Below, piece after piece: positions 62,329 to 64,000 of a stretch of DNA of 64,000 bases. A model generated the notes under the pieces. It made no database searches. It had not been told where the DNA came from and saw nothing but the letters and a program-made list of their open reading frames with translations. Source of the DNA: a candidate division KSB1 bacterium (GTDB lineage Bacteria; Zhuqueibacterota; Zhuqueibacteria; Zhuqueibacterales; Zhuqueibacteraceae); contig JAPDQB010000006.1 in the NCBI GenBank assembly GCA_034506175.1, forward strand, positions 1 through 64,000, in the 5' to 3' direction. The translations under genes were made by a program, and so were the position numbers. Each line of letters opens with the position of its first letter. Position 1 is the stretch's first letter.

Positions 62329-64000
62329 ATGAATAAAATCAAGCAATGCTTCATCGCGGCGTTGATCGCCTTTTCCGTGGTGGTGAGCGGATTGTACACC
62401 TTCGTGTCAGCCCAGGGCCAGCCGCTGACGTTTTCCGCATTTGGCGATATTCCTTATGGCAGCGCTGAGTACGCGCTTTTGCAGCAACAAATTGCCGACC
62501 ACAACCGTTACAGCCCGTCGGCCTTGATCGTTCACATCGGCGACATCATGACGGGTTCCTGCGATGAGAAAAAATATGCGGATGTCGCCGGGATCATGAA
62601 GAATTTTGCGATTCCGGCTTATATCGTCGTCGGCGACAATGAGTATAATGATTGCGGCAACCCAATTCAAGCGCTGGCCCATTGGAAAAAATATTTTTTG
62701 AATTTTGAAGAAAATTTTTGCGGCGCGCCGGCTACGGAGCATCAAAGCGTGCGCCCGGAAAATTTGGCTTTCGTGTTGGACGGTGTTCTTTTCATCGGCA
62801 TCAATCTGGTCGGCGGCGACGTGCATGATCTGAATGAATGGTCGGTTCGCATGCAGCAAGACGCGGATTGGGTCAGCCAGCAATTTCAAGCCAAAGTCTC
62901 GCAGGTGCGCGCCGCCGTTGTTTTTGCCCAAGCCGGGCCGGAGGGCAGCGCCAATCACCGCGGGCCTTTTTTCAATCAGTTTCGTCCGGCCGCGGCGGCG
63001 TTTGGCAAACCTATTCTCTACATTCAAGGCAACACGCATGCCTATAAGCTGGCTCAGCCCTGGCCGGAGAAGAATATCACACAGCTCGTCGTTCCCCAAG
63101 GCAATGCCGAACCGCCTTTGCAAGTGACGGTGACGATGGATCCGAATCCTCTGAAAGCGTTTATCGTCAAGCGCAATCCGTGGGTAGGCGCGTCGCCTTA
63201 CAACATGCCGCCATGCGTCAATGCCGGCCCCGATCAAACGCTTACGGGAACGACGGTGGCCAATCTTAAAGGCCAAGCGACGGATGACGGCGATCCCAGC
63301 GGCGCTTTGACGATAACTTGGAGCAAGACGAGCGGCCCGGGGACGGTGACTTTTGGAAACGCCAATGCGCCCGTGACCACTGCAAGTTTTAGCGCGCCGG
63401 GAACGTATGTTTTGCGCCTCACTGCCGATGATGGCCAGCTTCAGAAGAGTGATGATGTGACGATCGTGAGCGGCGGCAGTAACAGCACGTATTTGCTGTC
63501 GGCGGACACGACCGGTTCCGGCAGTGTGAGTATGAATCCCCCCGGCGGCATTTATAATTCCGGCACGGTCGTGACATTGAGCGCAACACCCGCCGCAGGT
63601 TTTCAGTTTAGCGGCTGGAGTGGTGATTTGAGCAGCTCGGCCAATCCCGTGACGATCACGATGAACGCCAACAAAAGCGTGACGGCAACTTTCACGGCGA
63701 GCAACGTCAATTCAACGACGAACTTGGCGAAGGGCAAATCTGTGACGGCTTCCAGCACGTACTCCGGCAAGCCGGCTGAAAACGCGGTGGACGGCAGCAC
63801 CAGCACGTATTGGCGCAGCGGCAGCGTCAGCAGCAATCCGATTGCCTGGCTTCGTGTCGATTTGGGCGCGGTTTTGCCAGTTGGCCGGGCTATCGTGAAA
63901 TGGAAAGAGAGCTATTATGCCAAGAGCTACGAGTTGCAGGTATCGAACGACGACGTGAACTGGACGAAAGTGTACAGCACTTCGGCTGGCAACAGCGGGA
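62329..64000 (+). CDS. Secreted phosphoesterase with PKD/Ig, InlB-like and discoidin domains (3' cut off)
   Basis: The frame is open to the window edge (557 residues seen). A signal peptide ends near FVSAQ. A metallophosphoesterase-type domain (about 30-280) has FGDIPYG, HIGDIM, VVGDNEYND and QGNTHAYKL, a variant in which GDNE replaces GNHE. It is followed by a PKD/Ig-like domain (about 295-385), an InlB-type repeat (about 390-465; VTLSATPAAGFQFSGWSGDL) and the start of an F5/8 type C (discoidin) carbohydrate-binding domain. It is probably exported and ends in a sorting domain beyond the window. Confidence 0.88.
   Translation, partial: MNKIKQCFIAALIAFSVVVSGLYTFVSAQGQPLTFSAFGDIPYGSAEYALLQQQIADHNRYSPSALIVHIGDIMTGSCDEKKYADVAGIMKNFAIPAYIVVGDNEYNDCGNPIQALAHWKKYFLNFEENFCGAPATEHQSVRPENLAFVLDGVLFIGINLVGGDVHDLNEWSVRMQQDADWVSQQFQAKVSQVRAAVVFAQAGPEGSANHRGPFFNQFRPAAAAFGKPILYIQGNTHAYKLAQPWPEKNITQLVVPQGNAEPPLQVTVTMDPNPLKAFIVKRNPWVGASPYNMPPCVNAGPDQTLTGTTVANLKGQATDDGDPSGALTITWSKTSGPGTVTFGNANAPVTTASFSAPGTYVLRLTADDGQLQKSDDVTIVSGGSNSTYLLSADTTGSGSVSMNPPGGIYNSGTVVTLSATPAAGFQFSGWSGDLSSSANPVTITMNANKSVTATFTASNVNSTTNLAKGKSVTASSTYSGKPAENAVDGSTSTYWRSGSVSSNPIAWLRVDLGAVLPVGRAIVKWKESYYAKSYELQVSNDDVNWTKVYSTSAGNSG

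Noticed and set aside
1..64000. tRNA or rRNA genes
   Set aside because: No T-loop/acceptor pattern or rRNA-like conserved stretch was seen on either strand.

Overview
The window looks like a chromosomal piece of a Gram-negative bacterium of the FCB superphylum, possibly candidate phylum KSB1 or a Calditrichota relative. The clue is the C-terminal sorting-type domain with the signature NYPNPFNPST in two surface proteins, together with lipobox lipoproteins, InlB-like repeats, SBBP repeat remnants and many REP-like palindromes. This placement is an inference; there is no rRNA or tRNA gene here to test it.

Layout. 1-2.1 kb: repeat-rich edge, a lipoprotein and an exported SAM-hydrolase-like protein. 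2.1-6.4 kb (minus): a compact signalling operon made of a small PRPP-repeat peptide, a membrane CHASE2-CHAT (caspase-like) protein, an ECF sigma factor and an anti-sigma factor with two zinc-finger motifs and no membrane helix. 6.6-13.4 kb: methyltransferase, M28 peptidase, a frameshifted sorting-domain protein, a small membrane protein and a penicillin acylase. 13.4-15.8 kb: decayed mobile DNA, with an XRE-type remnant, a REP-associated tyrosine transposase, five 192-bp tandem repeats and a deleted diversity-generating-retroelement (DGR) avd gene. 16-19.4 kb (minus): a Ser/Thr kinase-PEGA-DUF1566 protein whose C-terminus looks like a DGR variable region, and a PEGA lipoprotein. 20-24.2 kb: a 1417-residue repetitive surface protein.

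24.3-60.7 kb (nearly all plus) is one long surface-polysaccharide and surface-modification island. It holds glycosyltransferases, GmhA, thymidylate-kinase-like proteins, a flippase, an O-antigen ligase/polymerase, a lyase-like protein, a pyruvate kinase-ATP sulfurylase-like fusion, three sulfotransferases, a cation/proton antiporter, alkaline phosphatase, two CotH-beta-helix proteins, DUF4956, a VTC polyphosphate-polymerase-type protein, a phytase-like esterase, methyltransferase-like and APH-like kinases, an ATP-grasp enzyme and a polysaccharide deacetylase. Read together, the genes suggest an exported glycan carrying sulfate and possibly phosphate groups. 60.7-62.1 kb is an AAA/DUF4143 gene between 21-bp direct repeats. 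The right edge holds a truncated secreted phosphoesterase with adhesion domains.

The items most worth a second look are the CHASE2-CHAT/sigma/anti-sigma/repeat-peptide operon, the fossil DGR, the pyruvate kinase-ATP sulfurylase fusion with lost catalytic histidines, and the transposase-linked 192-bp array.
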